From: Terriglobia bacterium
GTDB taxonomy: Bacteria; Acidobacteriota; Terriglobia; Acidiferrales; UBA7541
Assembly: GCA_020072785.1 (NCBI GenBank)
Contig: JAIQGG010000010.1
Span: forward strand, 1-60,515
Length of the DNA stretch: 60,515 bases
Reading direction: 5' to 3'
Made by a program: the position numbers and the translations under genes. Under the pieces are notes generated by a model. That model ran no database searches, was not told the DNA's origin, and was given only the letters and a program-made list of their open reading frames with translations. Shown in pieces: positions 9,702-18,562 of the stretch. Every line of letters starts with the position of its first letter. Positions within the stretch are counted from its first letter, which is position 1.

Positions 9702-10199
9702 ATGGCGACCAAACAGACGGGCGAGCGCAAAAAAGAAGCAGGCAGCCGCAGGCCGGTAAGCCTGTCGAACCTCAAGCCCCCGCAGGGCTCGCGCGGGCGC
9801 AAGGTGCGCGTGGGCCGCGGCATGGGCTCGAAGCTCGGCAAGACCGCCGGCCGGGGCAACAAGGGCCAGAAGGCCCGCACCGGCTATCAGCGGCGGCGGG
9901 GTTTTGAAGGCGGGCAGATGCCCCTGCACCGGCGCATGCCCAAGCGCGGCTTTCACAACCCGTTCGGGCAGGCGTTTTCGGTGGTGAACGTGGAAGAGCT
10001 GAACGTGTTTTCGGCGGGCGACACGGTGACCCCGGAACTGCTGCGCGCGCATGGTTTCGTGCGCCGGGCCACGGACCCTATCAAGGTTCTGGGCGAAGGC
10101 GAACTGAAGACCAAGCTGGCTGTGCACGCCCAGGCCTTCAGCGAGTCCGCCAAGCAGAAAATCACCGCCGCGGGCGGAACCTTCGAGGTCGTGGCCTAG
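9702..10199 (+). CDS. rplO: 50S ribosomal protein L15
   Basis: 165 residues. The Gly/Arg-rich N-terminal extension ([19 protein letters not shown]) and [17 protein letters not shown] are diagnostic of L15. L15 is a late 50S assembly protein. secY follows after 7 nt, the normal spc order. Confidence 0.97.
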   Translation: MATKQTGERKKEAGSRRPVSLSNLKPPQGSRGRKVRVGRGMGSKLGKTAGRGNKGQKARTGYQRRRGFEGGQMPLHRRMPKRGFHNPFGQAFSVVNVEELNVFSAGDTVTPELLRAHGFVRRATDPIKVLGEGELKTKLAVHAQAFSESAKQKITAAGGTFEVVA

Positions 10200-10206
10200 G
10201 GCGCGC

Positions 10207-11604
10207 ATGAACCAATTCCTACAGGCACTGGCGAATCTGTTCCGCATCGAGGACCTGCGGAAGCGGCTGCTGTTTACCCTGGCGCTGCTCGCGGTGTACC
10301 GCATCGGCGCGCACATTCCCACCCCGGGGATCAACACCGCGCTGCTGCAGCAGCTCTTCGAGCAGAGCAAGGGTTCGGTGCTGGGGATTTTCGATCTCTT
10401 CAGCGGCGGCAACTTCCGCCGCCTGACGATTTTCGCCCTGGGCATCATGCCCTACATCACGTCGTCCATCATTTTGCAGCTGCTCACGGTGGTCTTTCCC
10501 TACCTGGAGCGCCTGCAGAAGGAAGGCGAGCTGGGACGGCGCAAGATTACGCAGTACACGCGGTACATGACCATCGCTCTGAGCATCATCCAGTCGGTCG
10601 GTATCGCCTCGACCCTGCAGGCGCAGACCATGAGCGGGCAGTCGCTGGTTTATCATCCCGGCGCGGCGTTCATGCTGATGACCGTCCTGACGTTGACCAC
10701 TGGCTCGGCCTTCATCATGTGGCTGGGGGAGCAGATCAGCGAGCGCGGAATCGGCAACGGCATGTCGCTGATCATTTTCGTGGGCATCGTGGTCGGGCTG
10801 CCGCGGGCGATTGCGGACCTCTACGAAAAAGCCAAGACGGCGGCCTGGGGGCCGTTCACTCCGCTGGCCCTGCTGCTGCTGATCGGGCTGATGATCGCGG
10901 TGGTGGCCTTCATCATCTACGTGGAGGGCGGGCAGCGGCGCATTCCGGTGCAGTACGCCAAGCGCGTGGTGGGCCGCAAGGTGCTCGGCGGGCAGATGAC
11001 CTACCTGCCGCTGCGCGTCAATTCCGGCGGGGTGATTCCGCCGATTTTTGCGAGCTCGCTGCTGGCCTTTCCGGCGACCGCGGCGCTGGTCTTCCCGCAC
11101 TACAAGTTTATTAAGGACATCGGGGACTGGCTGCGGTGGGGCGAACCCCTGTATACGGCGGTCTATGTCACGCTGATTCTGGTCTTCGCGTTTTTCTACG
11201 TGGGGATCGTCTTCAATCCGACCGAGCTGGCCGACAACATGCGCAAGAACGGCGGTTTCATCCCCGGGATCCGTCCGGGACGCAACACCTCGGAGCACAT
11301 CAGCCGGATTCTGAAGCGGCTGACGTTTATCGGTGCGGTGTACCTGGCGATGGTCTGCCTGTTGCCGGAGTGGATGATCGCGGGCATCAAGCTGCACCAC
11401 CTGTGGATGGTCGGGCCGTGGTTTGACGCGCACTTCCCGCGCTGGATTCTGGAAGGGCTGGGCGTGCAATTTTATTTCGGCGGAACTTCGCTGCTGATCG
11501 TCGTGGGCGTGGCCATGGACACGGTGCAGCAGCTCGAGGCCCAGCTGGTCATGCGCAATTACGAAGGGTTTGCACGAAAGGGCCGGGTGCGTAGCCGGCG
11601 GTGA
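10207..11604 (+). CDS. secY: Protein translocase subunit SecY
   Basis: 465 residues with about ten hydrophobic segments. It forms the channel of the inner-membrane Sec translocon. Family motifs: RIGAHIPTPGIN after TM1, the SGGNFRRLTIFALGIMPYI plug region, GISLIIF-like GNGMSLIIFVGI, and the cytoplasmic loop PTELADNMRKNGGFIPGIRPG. Its motor SecA is encoded at 29273. The stop overlaps the adk GTG (GTGA). Confidence 0.98.
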   Translation: MNQFLQALANLFRIEDLRKRLLFTLALLAVYRIGAHIPTPGINTALLQQLFEQSKGSVLGIFDLFSGGNFRRLTIFALGIMPYITSSIILQLLTVVFPYLERLQKEGELGRRKITQYTRYMTIALSIIQSVGIASTLQAQTMSGQSLVYHPGAAFMLMTVLTLTTGSAFIMWLGEQISERGIGNGMSLIIFVGIVVGLPRAIADLYEKAKTAAWGPFTPLALLLLIGLMIAVVAFIIYVEGGQRRIPVQYAKRVVGRKVLGGQMTYLPLRVNSGGVIPPIFASSLLAFPATAALVFPHYKFIKDIGDWLRWGEPLYTAVYVTLILVFAFFYVGIVFNPTELADNMRKNGGFIPGIRPGRNTSEHISRILKRLTFIGAVYLAMVCLLPEWMIAGIKLHHLWMVGPWFDAHFPRWILEGLGVQFYFGGTSLLIVVGVAMDTVQQLEAQLVMRNYEGFARKGRVRSRR

Positions 11605-12317
11605 TCGAGGAGAGCGGCTTGGCCGAAGCCGGACAATTGAAGATACGCCCCCTCGAGAAGCTCGACCGCGCGGTGATCTTTATCGGACCGCCCGGGGCCG
11701 GCAAAGGGACGCAGGCGAAGGAGATTACGCGGCTCTATGGAGCGCCGCACCTCTCGACGGGGGACATGTTCCGGGAACACGTCGAGAAGGGAACGCCCCT
11801 GGGGCTGCAGGCCAAGCCCATCATGGAGAGCGGCGGGCTGGTGCCGGACCCGATCGTGATGGGCATGATCGGAGAGCGGATTTCCCGGCGGGATTGCGCG
11901 CACGGTTTCGTGCTGGACGGCATCCCGCGCACGGAAGCGCAGGCCAAGTGGCTGGGCGAGTTGCTGAAGCAGGATGGTTTCGGGCGGCCCGCGGTGATTC
12001 ACTTTGTGGTGGATCCGGGGCTGCTGTTGAAGCGGCTGACGGGGCGGCGGATGTGCCTGGTGGGCGGCGAGATTTACAATGTGTACGAGCGCCCGCCGAA
12101 GGTGGCCAACCGCTGCGATCACGACGGTGGCGAGCTGGTGCAGCGCCCGGATGACCGCGAAGAAGTGATCGGGCCGCGGCTGAAGGCCTACGAGGAACAG
12201 ACGGCGCCGCTGGTGGAGTACTACCGGTCGCAGGGCCTGCTCGCGGATGTGGACGCGGCCGCGGAAGTGCCGGACGTGACGCGCCGGGTGATGGAGATTC
12301 TGCGCAAAGCGCGGTGA
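11601..12317 (+). CDS. adk: Adenylate kinase
   Basis: Interconverts AMP, ADP and ATP in the cytoplasm. Walker A GPPGAGKGT at about residues 29-37, NMP-binding STGDMFR, DGIPRT and LID-domain GRRMC...CDHDGGEL are all visible. The LID keeps only part of the four-ligand zinc site found in some kinases. From the GTG overlapping the secY stop the protein has 238 residues, about 23 more at the N-terminus than usual; an in-frame GTG at 11673 would give the family-typical start (VIFIGPPG). Position between secY and map is the classical spc arrangement. Confidence 0.95.
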   Translation: MIEESGLAEAGQLKIRPLEKLDRAVIFIGPPGAGKGTQAKEITRLYGAPHLSTGDMFREHVEKGTPLGLQAKPIMESGGLVPDPIVMGMIGERISRRDCAHGFVLDGIPRTEAQAKWLGELLKQDGFGRPAVIHFVVDPGLLLKRLTGRRMCLVGGEIYNVYERPPKVANRCDHDGGELVQRPDDREEVIGPRLKAYEEQTAPLVEYYRSQGLLADVDAAAEVPDVTRRVMEILRKAR

Positions 12318-12321
12318 AGCG

Positions 12322-13095
12322 ATGGCCATTCATCTGCGCAGCGCGGAAGAGTTGGAAAAGATGCACCGCGCCGGGTTGCTGGTGTGGGACGTGCTGACGG
12401 CGCTGCGCAAGATCGTGGCGCCGGGGCTGACCACCATGGACCTCGAGAAGTTCGCCGAGGAGCGCATCGCCGGCAAGCCGGGGCACGCGGCGTTCAAGGG
12501 TTACCGCGGTTATCCCTGCGTGCTGTGCACGTCGGTGAACAGCGAGATCGTTCACGGGATTCCCTCGGCGAAGCGCAAGTTGCGCGAGGGAGACATCATC
12601 TCGATCGATTTCGGGATGGAAGTGGACGGGTACTACGGGGATTCGGCGGTGACCGTGGCGGTCGGGAAAATCCGGCCGGAACTGCAGAAGCTGCTGGATG
12701 TGACCCGGGACGCCTTGGACCTGGCCATCGACAAGATGCGGCCGGGTAACCGCCTGGGCGACGTGGGGCACGCCGTGCAGAGCCTGGTGGAGCAGAACGG
12801 GTTTTCGGTGGTGCGCGAGTTTGTGGGCCACGGCATTGGCACGAAGATGCACGACGAGCCCAACCTGCCGAACTACGGCGAGCCGGGACGCGGCGCGCGG
12901 TTGCAGGAAGGCATGGTCATCGCGGTGGAGCCGATGGTGAACGCGGGCAAGCCGGATGTGCGCATGCGGGATGAGTGGACGGCGGAAACGGCGGACGGCA
13001 GCGCTTCCGCGCATTTTGAGCACACCGTCGCGGTGACGGCCAGCGGGCCGTGGATCTTGACCAGGCCGCGGGATGTAACCGGCCCGGCATGGTAG
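12322..13095 (+). CDS. map: Methionine aminopeptidase, type I
   Basis: 257 residues. It removes the initiator Met from new proteins. The five metal ligands are visible: two Asp (SIDFG and YGDSAV), His in GHGIGTKMHDEP, Glu in VEPMVNAG and Glu in HFEHTVAV. No N-terminal zinc-finger extension. 4 nt after adk; co-transcribed with the translation genes. Confidence 0.97.
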   Translation: MAIHLRSAEELEKMHRAGLLVWDVLTALRKIVAPGLTTMDLEKFAEERIAGKPGHAAFKGYRGYPCVLCTSVNSEIVHGIPSAKRKLREGDIISIDFGMEVDGYYGDSAVTVAVGKIRPELQKLLDVTRDALDLAIDKMRPGNRLGDVGHAVQSLVEQNGFSVVREFVGHGIGTKMHDEPNLPNYGEPGRGARLQEGMVIAVEPMVNAGKPDVRMRDEWTAETADGSASAHFEHTVAVTASGPWILTRPRDVTGPAW

Positions 13096-13110
13096 GGTAA
13101 TTAGGGGCGT

Positions 13111-13374
13111 ATGGCGAAACGCTACGACACAGAGAAGAAGAAGGGCGACTCGGGCAATCCGAAAGAGGATGCCATCGAAGTCATGGCCACGGTGATCGAG
13201 CCGCTGCCGAACGCCATGTTTCGCGTGGAGCTGGAGAACAAGCACCAGGTGCTGGCGCATGTTTCCGGCAAGATGCGCAAGAACTTCATCCGCATCCTGG
13301 CGGGAGACAAGGTCGCGGTGGAATTGTCGCCGTATGACCTGACCCGCGGGCGGATCGTATACCGGTACAAGTAG
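13111..13374 (+). CDS. infA: Translation initiation factor IF-1
   Basis: 87 residues; the S1-type OB-fold ([20 protein letters not shown] ... [19 protein letters not shown] ... [11 protein letters not shown]) is complete. A charged N-terminal extension of about 15 residues precedes it. IF-1 blocks the A site during initiation. It precedes rpmJ, as in many bacteria. Confidence 0.96.
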   Translation: MAKRYDTEKKKGDSGNPKEDAIEVMATVIEPLPNAMFRVELENKHQVLAHVSGKMRKNFIRILAGDKVAVELSPYDLTRGRIVYRYK

Positions 13375-13397
13375 AGTTCCGGCAGGAGCGAGCGAGT

Positions 13398-13511
13398 ATG
13401 AAAGTGCGGTCCTCGGTAAAAAAGATTTGTGACAAGTGCAAGGTGATTCACCGGCGCGGAGTGGTGCGCGTGATCTGCACCAACCCCAAGCACAAGCAGC
13501 GCCAGGGCTAA
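13398..13511 (+). CDS. rpmJ: 50S ribosomal protein L36, zinc-binding form
   Basis: 37 residues, [20 protein letters not shown] then [13 protein letters not shown]. The C-x2-C-x12-C-x4-H pattern is the zinc ribbon of the standard L36. Start ATG 13398 is preceded by aggagcgagcg. It is too short for most gene callers but the family match is unambiguous, and its stop is directly followed by the rpsM ribosome-binding site. Confidence 0.96.
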   Translation: MKVRSSVKKICDKCKVIHRRGVVRVICTNPKHKQRQG

Positions 13512-13520
13512 GGAGAACGA

Positions 13521-13910
13521 ATGGCACGTATTGCAGGTGTAGATCTTCCGGTGCAGAAGCGGATCTGGGTGGGGCTGACGTCGATCTACGGGATCGGCCA
13601 GCACCGCGCCAAGGAACTCTGCGCCAAGGCGCACGTGGATCATACCAAAAAGGTGCGCGACCTGACCGAGGAGGAAGTCAACCACCTCCGCCAGGAAATC
13701 GAAAAGGAAGGCCGCGTGGAAGGCGATCTCCGCAAGGAGATCCAGATGAACATCCGCCGGCTGATCGAAATTCAGTGCTACCGCGGGGTGCGGCACCGCC
13801 GCAACCTGCCGGTACACGGACAGCGCACGCACACCAACGCGCGCACCCGGAAGGGTCCGCGGCGCGGCGCGGTGGCGGCGAAGAAGAAGGTCACCGGCAA
13901 GAAGGGTTAA
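13521..13910 (+). CDS. rpsM: 30S ribosomal protein S13
   Basis: 129 residues. It starts [26 protein letters not shown], the family opening, and ends with the basic tail ([17 protein letters not shown]) that contacts P-site tRNA. ATG is preceded by aaggagaacga. First gene of the alpha-operon ribosomal block here. Confidence 0.97.
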   Translation: MARIAGVDLPVQKRIWVGLTSIYGIGQHRAKELCAKAHVDHTKKVRDLTEEEVNHLRQEIEKEGRVEGDLRKEIQMNIRRLIEIQCYRGVRHRRNLPVHGQRTHTNARTRKGPRRGAVAAKKKVTGKKG

Positions 13911-13977
13911 GTTGCGCGGCGGCGGCAGCGCCGCCGGCAACAAGAAGCAAGCCTGGCCCCGGCCCGAGCCGGGGCCA
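13911..13977 (+). other. Two tandem GC-rich hairpins in the rpsM-rpsK spacer
   Basis: The 98-nt spacer, long for this operon, holds two stems. The first is 13911-13923 with 13930-13941 (12 bp, one bulged G). The second is 13954-13963 with 13968-13977 (10 bp perfect, loop CCGA). Neither is followed by a T-run, so they are not intrinsic terminators. They may be RNA structures that set rpsK translation or protect processed mRNA; this is inference. Confidence 0.5.
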
Positions 13978-14008
13978 CGGCGGAAGATCGAGAGAAACGG
14001 AGTCACAC

Positions 14009-14458
14009 GTGGCAAAGGAACAACAGGGCGCGGCGCCGGAGACAGCAGCAGGCGGAAAACCGGTCGCCAAGCGCAAGAAGGAATTCAAGAAGAAGCGCGA
14101 ACGGCGCACCGTTCCGCACGGTCTGGTGCACATTCAGGCGACGTTCAACAACACCCAGATCACCATCGCCGATCCGGACGGCCGGGTGCTGTGCTGGTCC
14201 TCGGCGGGAGCCATCGGCTTCAAGGGCTCGCGCAAGGGCACGCCCTACGCGGCGCAGCAGGCTTCGCTGGGTGCGGCGGGCACGGCGCGCGACCAGTACG
14301 GAATGAAGAGCGTGGAAGTGCGCGTGAAGGGGCCGGGATCGGGACGCGAGTCGGCCGTGCGCGCGCTGGCTGCGGCGGGGCTGCACATCGTGGTGATCCG
14401 CGATGTCACCCCCATTCCGCACAACGGCTGCCGTCCGCCGAAACGCCGCCGCGTGTAA
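14009..14458 (+). CDS. rpsK: 30S ribosomal protein S11
   Basis: 149 residues from GTG 14009 ([16 protein letters not shown]). The core starts near residue 36 ([19 protein letters not shown]) and ends in the signature [18 protein letters not shown]. The Lys/Arg/Ala-rich N-terminal extension is about 20 residues longer than in E. coli. S11 lies in the 30S platform near mRNA. Confidence 0.96.
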   Translation: MAKEQQGAAPETAAGGKPVAKRKKEFKKKRERRTVPHGLVHIQATFNNTQITIADPDGRVLCWSSAGAIGFKGSRKGTPYAAQQASLGAAGTARDQYGMKSVEVRVKGPGSGRESAVRALAAAGLHIVVIRDVTPIPHNGCRPPKRRRV

Positions 14459-14480
14459 GCACAGAACAAAAGTTTGAGGA

Positions 14481-14526
14481 GGGCAGGCAAAAATGCCTGT
14501 CCAACCCGAGAAAGTCGGGGAAGGAG
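14481..14526 (+). promoter_or_regulatory. Tandem hairpins before the rpsD start; candidate leader element
   Basis: Stem 14481-14489 pairs with 14494-14502 (9 bp, one G-U, loop AAAA). A second stem, 14505-14509 with 14515-14519, follows directly, and the rpsD Shine-Dalgarno (aaggag, 14521-14526) comes right after it. The first stem hides an upstream ATG (14493). In E. coli S4 represses the alpha operon by binding mRNA structure; whether this element serves that role is inference. Confidence 0.45.
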
Positions 14527-14534
14527 AAAAGAAG

Positions 14535-15167
14535 TTGGCAAGACACCGAGATGCAATCTGCCGCCTGTGCCGCCGGGAAGGGCAGAAACTGTTTTTGAAG
14601 GGGCTGCGCTGCTTCACCGAGAAGTGCGCGATTGAGAAGCGCAACTTCGTTCCGGGGCAGCACGGGCAGTCGCGGCGCCCCAAGGTCGCCGGCTACGGCC
14701 TGCAGTTGCGCGAGAAGCAGAAGGTCAAGCGCACCTACGGGCTGCTGGAACGGCAGTTCCGCAACTATTTCGAGAAGGCCGAGCGCGCCAAGGGTCCCAC
14801 CGGCGAAAACCTGATCGTGATGCTGGAGCGGCGCTTGGACAACGCGGTGTGGCGTGCGGGGCTGGCGTCCTCGCGGACGCAGGCGCGCCAACTGGTGCTG
14901 CACGGCCACGTGCGGATCAACGGGCGGAAGGTGAACATTCCTTCCTACCTGGTGAGCGTGGGCGAGGAGATCGCGCTCAAGGACAAGATGCACGAGAACG
15001 CCATGGTCCTGGAGGCGCGCAACGTCGCGCAGAGCCAGAGCGCCGTCCCCTGGCTGGAGCAGGACCGCGAGCACTTCAAGGCCAAGGTCGTGGCCCTGCC
15101 CAAGCGCGATGACGTGCAGACGCCGCCGATCAACGAGCAGCTCATCGTCGAGCTGTATTCGAAGTAA
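14535..15167 (+). CDS. rpsD: 30S ribosomal protein S4, zinc-binding form
   Basis: 210 residues from TTG 14535, chosen because the family starts MARHRDAICRLC and aaggag lies 8 nt upstream; an ATG at 14493 would add 14 unusual residues. N-terminal Cys residues (CRLCRREG, then CFTEKC) mark the zinc form. The S4 RNA-binding domain is seen as RRLDNAVWRAGLASSRTQARQLVLHGHV. S4 nucleates 30S assembly and acts in antitermination. Confidence 0.94.
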   Translation: MARHRDAICRLCRREGQKLFLKGLRCFTEKCAIEKRNFVPGQHGQSRRPKVAGYGLQLREKQKVKRTYGLLERQFRNYFEKAERAKGPTGENLIVMLERRLDNAVWRAGLASSRTQARQLVLHGHVRINGRKVNIPSYLVSVGEEIALKDKMHENAMVLEARNVAQSQSAVPWLEQDREHFKAKVVALPKRDDVQTPPINEQLIVELYSK

Positions 15168-15236
15168 ATAACAGAAACAACGGCGCGCTGCGCCAGTCCG
15201 CGGGGTCCGGTGCTGCCGGACAGAAGGAAGGCAACG

Positions 15237-16265
15237 ATGTGGAAGGGTTTTCAAAAGCCGAAGCGTCTTGCGGCCGAGTTGGAGTCGCTTACGGAGAAGT
15301 ACGGCCGTTTTACCGCGCAGCCGTTTGAACGCGGATGGGGCACGACGGTGGGGAACGCGCTGCGGCGCGCGCTGCTGAGCTCCATCGAAGGCGCGGCCAT
15401 TACCGCGGTGAAGATCGAGGGCGTGCTGCACGAATTTTCCTCGATTCCCGGCGTGGTCGAGGATGCCACGGACATCATCCTCAACCTCAAGCAGGTGCCC
15501 ATCAAGCTGAACACGGACCTGCCCAAGACCATCTATCTCAACGTGGAGAATCCCGGCCCCGTGACTTCCGCGATGATCGAAGAGGACGCGGACTTCGCGG
15601 TCCTGGACAAGAGCGTGTACATCGCCACGGTCAGCGAAGGCGGCAAGCTGCAGGTGGAGATGCGCGTGAAGAACGGGCGCGGGTACATGGCCGCGGACCG
15701 CAACTTCGACGAGGATTTGGCCATCGGCTACATCCCCGTGGATTCCATCCACTCGCCGGTGCGCAAGGTGAACTACGCCGTGGAATCGGCGCGCCTCGGC
15801 CAGATGACGGACTACGAGAAGCTAATGCTGGAAGTGTGGACCAACGGGGCCATCACCCCGCAGGATTCCATCGGCTTGGCGGCCAAGCTCGTCAAGGACC
15901 ACATGAGCATCTTCATCAATTTCGAAGAGCAGACGGAGCTTCCCGAGGTGGTCGGAGAGGCCGCCAACGACCCGCGCCTCGAGCACCTGGACCGCTCGGT
16001 CGAGGAGCTGGAGCTTTCCGTGCGTTCCTACAACTGCCTGAAGAACGCCAATATCCAGAGCATCCGCGAGCTCGTGCAGAAGAGCGAGAACGAGATGCTG
16101 AAGACCAAGAACTTCGGCCGCAAATCGCTCAACGAAATCAAGGAAATCCTGCACAAGATGGGCTTGAGCCTGGGCATGAAGTTCGACGAGCACGGCCGGA
16201 TCATCTGGCCGCCGCTTCCGAGCCAGACGGCGCCGCCGGCGACCGAAGAATCGATGGGCCTGTAA
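15237..16265 (+). CDS. rpoA: RNA polymerase alpha subunit
   Basis: 342 residues from ATG 15237, preceded by gaaggaag. The N-terminal assembly domain has [29 protein letters not shown]. The C-terminal domain (from about residue 250) has the [17 protein letters not shown] and [15 protein letters not shown] helices that contact UP-element DNA and activators. The tail is Pro/Ala-rich. Position between rpsD and rplQ is the standard alpha operon. Confidence 0.97.
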   Translation: MWKGFQKPKRLAAELESLTEKYGRFTAQPFERGWGTTVGNALRRALLSSIEGAAITAVKIEGVLHEFSSIPGVVEDATDIILNLKQVPIKLNTDLPKTIYLNVENPGPVTSAMIEEDADFAVLDKSVYIATVSEGGKLQVEMRVKNGRGYMAADRNFDEDLAIGYIPVDSIHSPVRKVNYAVESARLGQMTDYEKLMLEVWTNGAITPQDSIGLAAKLVKDHMSIFINFEEQTELPEVVGEAANDPRLEHLDRSVEELELSVRSYNCLKNANIQSIRELVQKSENEMLKTKNFGRKSLNEIKEILHKMGLSLGMKFDEHGRIIWPPLPSQTAPPATEESMGL

Positions 16266-16283
16266 GGCGGCAAGGGATCTGAC

Positions 16284-16712
16284 ATGAGACATCTGAAATC
16301 GGGATCGAAACTGGGACGCAATCCGTGGCATCGCCGCGCGACGCTGCGCAATCTGGTCACCAACCTGTTCGAACACGGGCGCATCACCACCACGCTGACG
16401 CGCGCCAAGGCGGCCCGCCCGGTGGCGGAGAAGATCATCACCATGGGCAAGCGGGACACGCTGCATTCGCGGCGCCAGGCGGCGGCCTACCTCATGACCC
16501 CCGCCGTCACCCACAAACTCTTCAGTGAGATCGCGCCCAAGTTCGCCGACCGCGCCGGCGGCTACACGCGCATCATTCCCGGCGGCATCCGCGTCGGGGA
16601 CGGCGCCAAGGTCGCCATTCTCGAGCTCGTGGGCTACGAGTTCAAGAAGAAAGAGAAGAAGGCGGCGCGCAAGGAAGAGACCACCGAAAAGGAAGCGGCC
16701 GGCAAGAGCTGA
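16284..16712 (+). CDS. rplQ: 50S ribosomal protein L17
   Basis: 142 residues. It starts [24 protein letters not shown], the L17 signature, with a Lys/Glu-rich tail. Last gene of the ribosomal block; a strong terminator follows 24 nt after the stop. Confidence 0.97.
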   Translation: MRHLKSGSKLGRNPWHRRATLRNLVTNLFEHGRITTTLTRAKAARPVAEKIITMGKRDTLHSRRQAAAYLMTPAVTHKLFSEIAPKFADRAGGYTRIIPGGIRVGDGAKVAILELVGYEFKKKEKKAARKEETTEKEAAGKS

Positions 16713-16736
16713 CGCTCGCTTCGGGAACACTGGCAG

Positions 16737-16768
16737 GCCCGCTCCGGTTCGCCGGGGCGGGCTTTTTT
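16737..16768 (+). terminator. Intrinsic terminator of the ribosomal superoperon
   Basis: An 11-bp GC-rich stem (16737-16747 with 16752-16762, one G-U) with a TTCG tetraloop, followed by six T. It lies between rplQ and the convergent guaB. Confidence 0.93.
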
Positions 16769-16860
16769 CTTTGCGGGAGACGGAAACGAGGACCGGCGGG
16801 GCGTTCGACCTGCGGGCTCCGCCGCGCGGGGGTTCCACGAAGCCCGGCGGAGTCGCGTGT

Positions 16861-18324
16861 TTACTCCTCCATCCGGTAATTTGGCGCTTCGCGCGTGATG
16901 ATGACGTCGTGGACGTGGCTTTCGCGCAGCCCCGCCGAGGTGATGCGCACGAAGCGCGCCTTCGCGGCGAGCTCCGGCAGCGTGGCCGCGCCGACGTAGC
17001 CCATGCCGCTCCGCAGGCCGCCGACCAGCTGGTCGGTCAGCGCCGACAGCGGGCCCTTGTAGGCCACTCGCCCTTCCACGCCTTCCGGGACGCTTTTGCC
17101 GCGCTCCGCGGTTTCCTGGGCGTAGCGGTCGGCGGAGCCGGCCTCCATCGCGCCGATCGAGCCCATGCCGCGGTAGGACTTGAAGGTTCGGCTCTGGTAG
17201 AGAATCGTCTCGCCGGGGGATTCCTCGGTGCCGGCGAAGAGGCTGCCGATCATCACGCAGGAGGCTCCCGCGGCGATGGCCTTGGACACATCGCCGGAAT
17301 ACTTGATGCCGCCGTCGGCGATGACCGGCACGCCGGTGGCCTGGGCCGCGCGCGCCACTTCCATGATCGCGGTGAGTTGCGGCACGCCCGCGCCGGTGAC
17401 CACGCGCGTGGTGCAGATGGAGCCCGGGCCTATGCCCACCTTGATGCCGTCAATGCCCAGGGCGATCAGGTCCTTCGCCCCTTCGTAGGTGGCCACGTTG
17501 CCCGCCACCAGTTGCATCTCCGGCAGCCGCTTGCGGATCTCGGTAATGGCGTTCATCACCCGGTCGGTGTGCCCGTGCGCGGTGTCGATGGCCAGGACGT
17601 CGGCATTGCACTTGGACATCTCCACGGCGCGCTCCAGGTAATCCCCGGTGGCGCCCACCGCGGCGCCCACCCGCAGCCGCCCATGGTCGTCCTTGGCGGA
17701 GCGCGGGAATTCCAGCTTCTTCTGGATGTCCTTGACGGTGATGAGGCCCTTGAGGTTGAAGTCTTTGTCCACCACCAGCAGTTTCTCGATGCGGTGTTTC
17801 TGCAGGATGCGCTCGGCTTCCTCGAGCGTCGTGCCCACCGGCACGGTGACCAGATTTTCCTTGGTCATCACCGCACTGACCGGCAGCGAATGATTCTTCT
17901 CAAAGCGCAGGTCGCGGTTGGTGAGGATGCCCGTGAGCCGCGTGCCGCGGGTGACCGGCAGTCCGGAGATGCGGTACTTGGTCATGATCTCCAGGGCCTG
18001 GCGCAGGGTGATGTCCGGGGAGATGGTCACCGGGTCCACGATCATCCCGCTCTCCGAGCGCTTCACGCGGTCCACTTCCTCGGCCTGGCGGTCCAGCGCC
18101 ATGTTGCGGTGGATCAGGCCGATGCCACCCTGCCGGGCGATGGCGATGGCCAGCCGCGACTCCGTCACCGTGTCCATGGCCGCGGAGACCAGGGGCACGT
18201 TCAGCGGGATCTTGCGCGTGAACCACGTCCGGGTGTCCACCTCCGCCGGCAGCACCGACGATTTCCCCGGCAGCAGCAGCACGTCGTCAAACGTCAAACC
18301 TTCGAGAATCGGACCTTCCATCAT
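16861..18324 (-). CDS. guaB: Inosine-5'-monophosphate dehydrogenase
   Basis: 487 residues from ATG 18324. Oxidises IMP to XMP with NAD+, the committed step of GMP synthesis. Seen in order: [17 protein letters not shown], a CBS-domain pair (about residues 90-205), and the catalytic loop [11 protein letters not shown] with its active-site Cys near residue 303, then the [10 protein letters not shown] flap. An in-frame TTG at 18342 could add six residues, but the family opens at [10 protein letters not shown]. The gene is convergent with rplQ and has its own promoter and structured leader. Confidence 0.95.
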   Translation of the reverse strand: MMEGPILEGLTFDDVLLLPGKSSVLPAEVDTRTWFTRKIPLNVPLVSAAMDTVTESRLAIAIARQGGIGLIHRNMALDRQAEEVDRVKRSESGMIVDPVTISPDITLRQALEIMTKYRISGLPVTRGTRLTGILTNRDLRFEKNHSLPVSAVMTKENLVTVPVGTTLEEAERILQKHRIEKLLVVDKDFNLKGLITVKDIQKKLEFPRSAKDDHGRLRVGAAVGATGDYLERAVEMSKCNADVLAIDTAHGHTDRVMNAITEIRKRLPEMQLVAGNVATYEGAKDLIALGIDGIKVGIGPGSICTTRVVTGAGVPQLTAIMEVARAAQATGVPVIADGGIKYSGDVSKAIAAGASCVMIGSLFAGTEESPGETILYQSRTFKSYRGMGSIGAMEAGSADRYAQETAERGKSVPEGVEGRVAYKGPLSALTDQLVGGLRSGMGYVGAATLPELAAKARFVRITSAGLRESHVHDVIITREAPNYRMEE

Positions 18325-18341
18325 TCCGGCTTTGCCCCCCA

Positions 18342-18383
18342 ATGAATGCCTAAAGATGAGTGCCTAAAGATGAGTGCCTCTAA
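18342..18383 (-). repeat. 14-bp tandem repeat, three copies, in the guaB leader
   Basis: Units begin at 18342, 18356 and 18370 (plus-strand form ATGAGTGCCTAAAG; the first and third copies differ slightly). They lie between the attenuator-like hairpin and the guaB start, so they are transcribed in the 5' untranslated region. Confidence 0.8.
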
Positions 18384-18415
18384 AAACGACAAAGCCCAGC
18401 GGGCATCCGCCGGGC
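18382..18415 (-). terminator. Terminator-like hairpin in the guaB leader (possible attenuator)
   Basis: Read on the minus strand, 18415-18407 pairs with 18402-18394 (9 bp with one G-U, loop ATGC), followed by TTTGTCGTTTTT. It lies downstream of the guaB promoter and upstream of the start codon, so it could stop transcription before guaB. The plus strand has a mismatch in the stem and no T-run, which fixes the direction. Confidence 0.7.
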
Positions 18416-18462
18416 CATCCCTGCTGCGCTAATTGGCAAAAGTGCTCCACTGTTAACCAGTC

Positions 18463-18491
18463 ATTGTAGAGGCCCGGGAAAATCCGGTCAA
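18463..18491 (-). promoter_or_regulatory. Sigma-70-type promoter for guaB
   Basis: On the minus strand, TTGACC (18491-18486), a 17-bp spacer, and TACAAT (18468-18463). Both boxes are one base from consensus. Transcription would start about 18456, giving a leader of about 130 nt. Confidence 0.8.
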
Positions 18492-18562
18492 GCGCTGCGC
18501 GGGCTGTGCCCGGCCGGCGGGCGGCTTGCGGCGGGCCCGCGCGTAACGTAGAGTTTTCCTGC

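Noticed and set aside
16525-18345. Long plus-strand open frame across rplQ's end and guaB
   Set aside because: It is the antisense shadow of guaB (IMP dehydrogenase motifs are intact on the minus strand) and shows the His/Gly/Ala-rich look of such shadows.
18413-18500. tRNA-Asn-like stretch on the plus strand (GCTAATTGGCAAAAGTGC then CTGTTAAC)
   Set aside because: A D-arm-like segment and a GTT anticodon-like loop are present, but the anticodon stem does not pair, there is no GGTTCGANTCC arm and no acceptor stem. The same bases form the guaB promoter and leader on the other strand.
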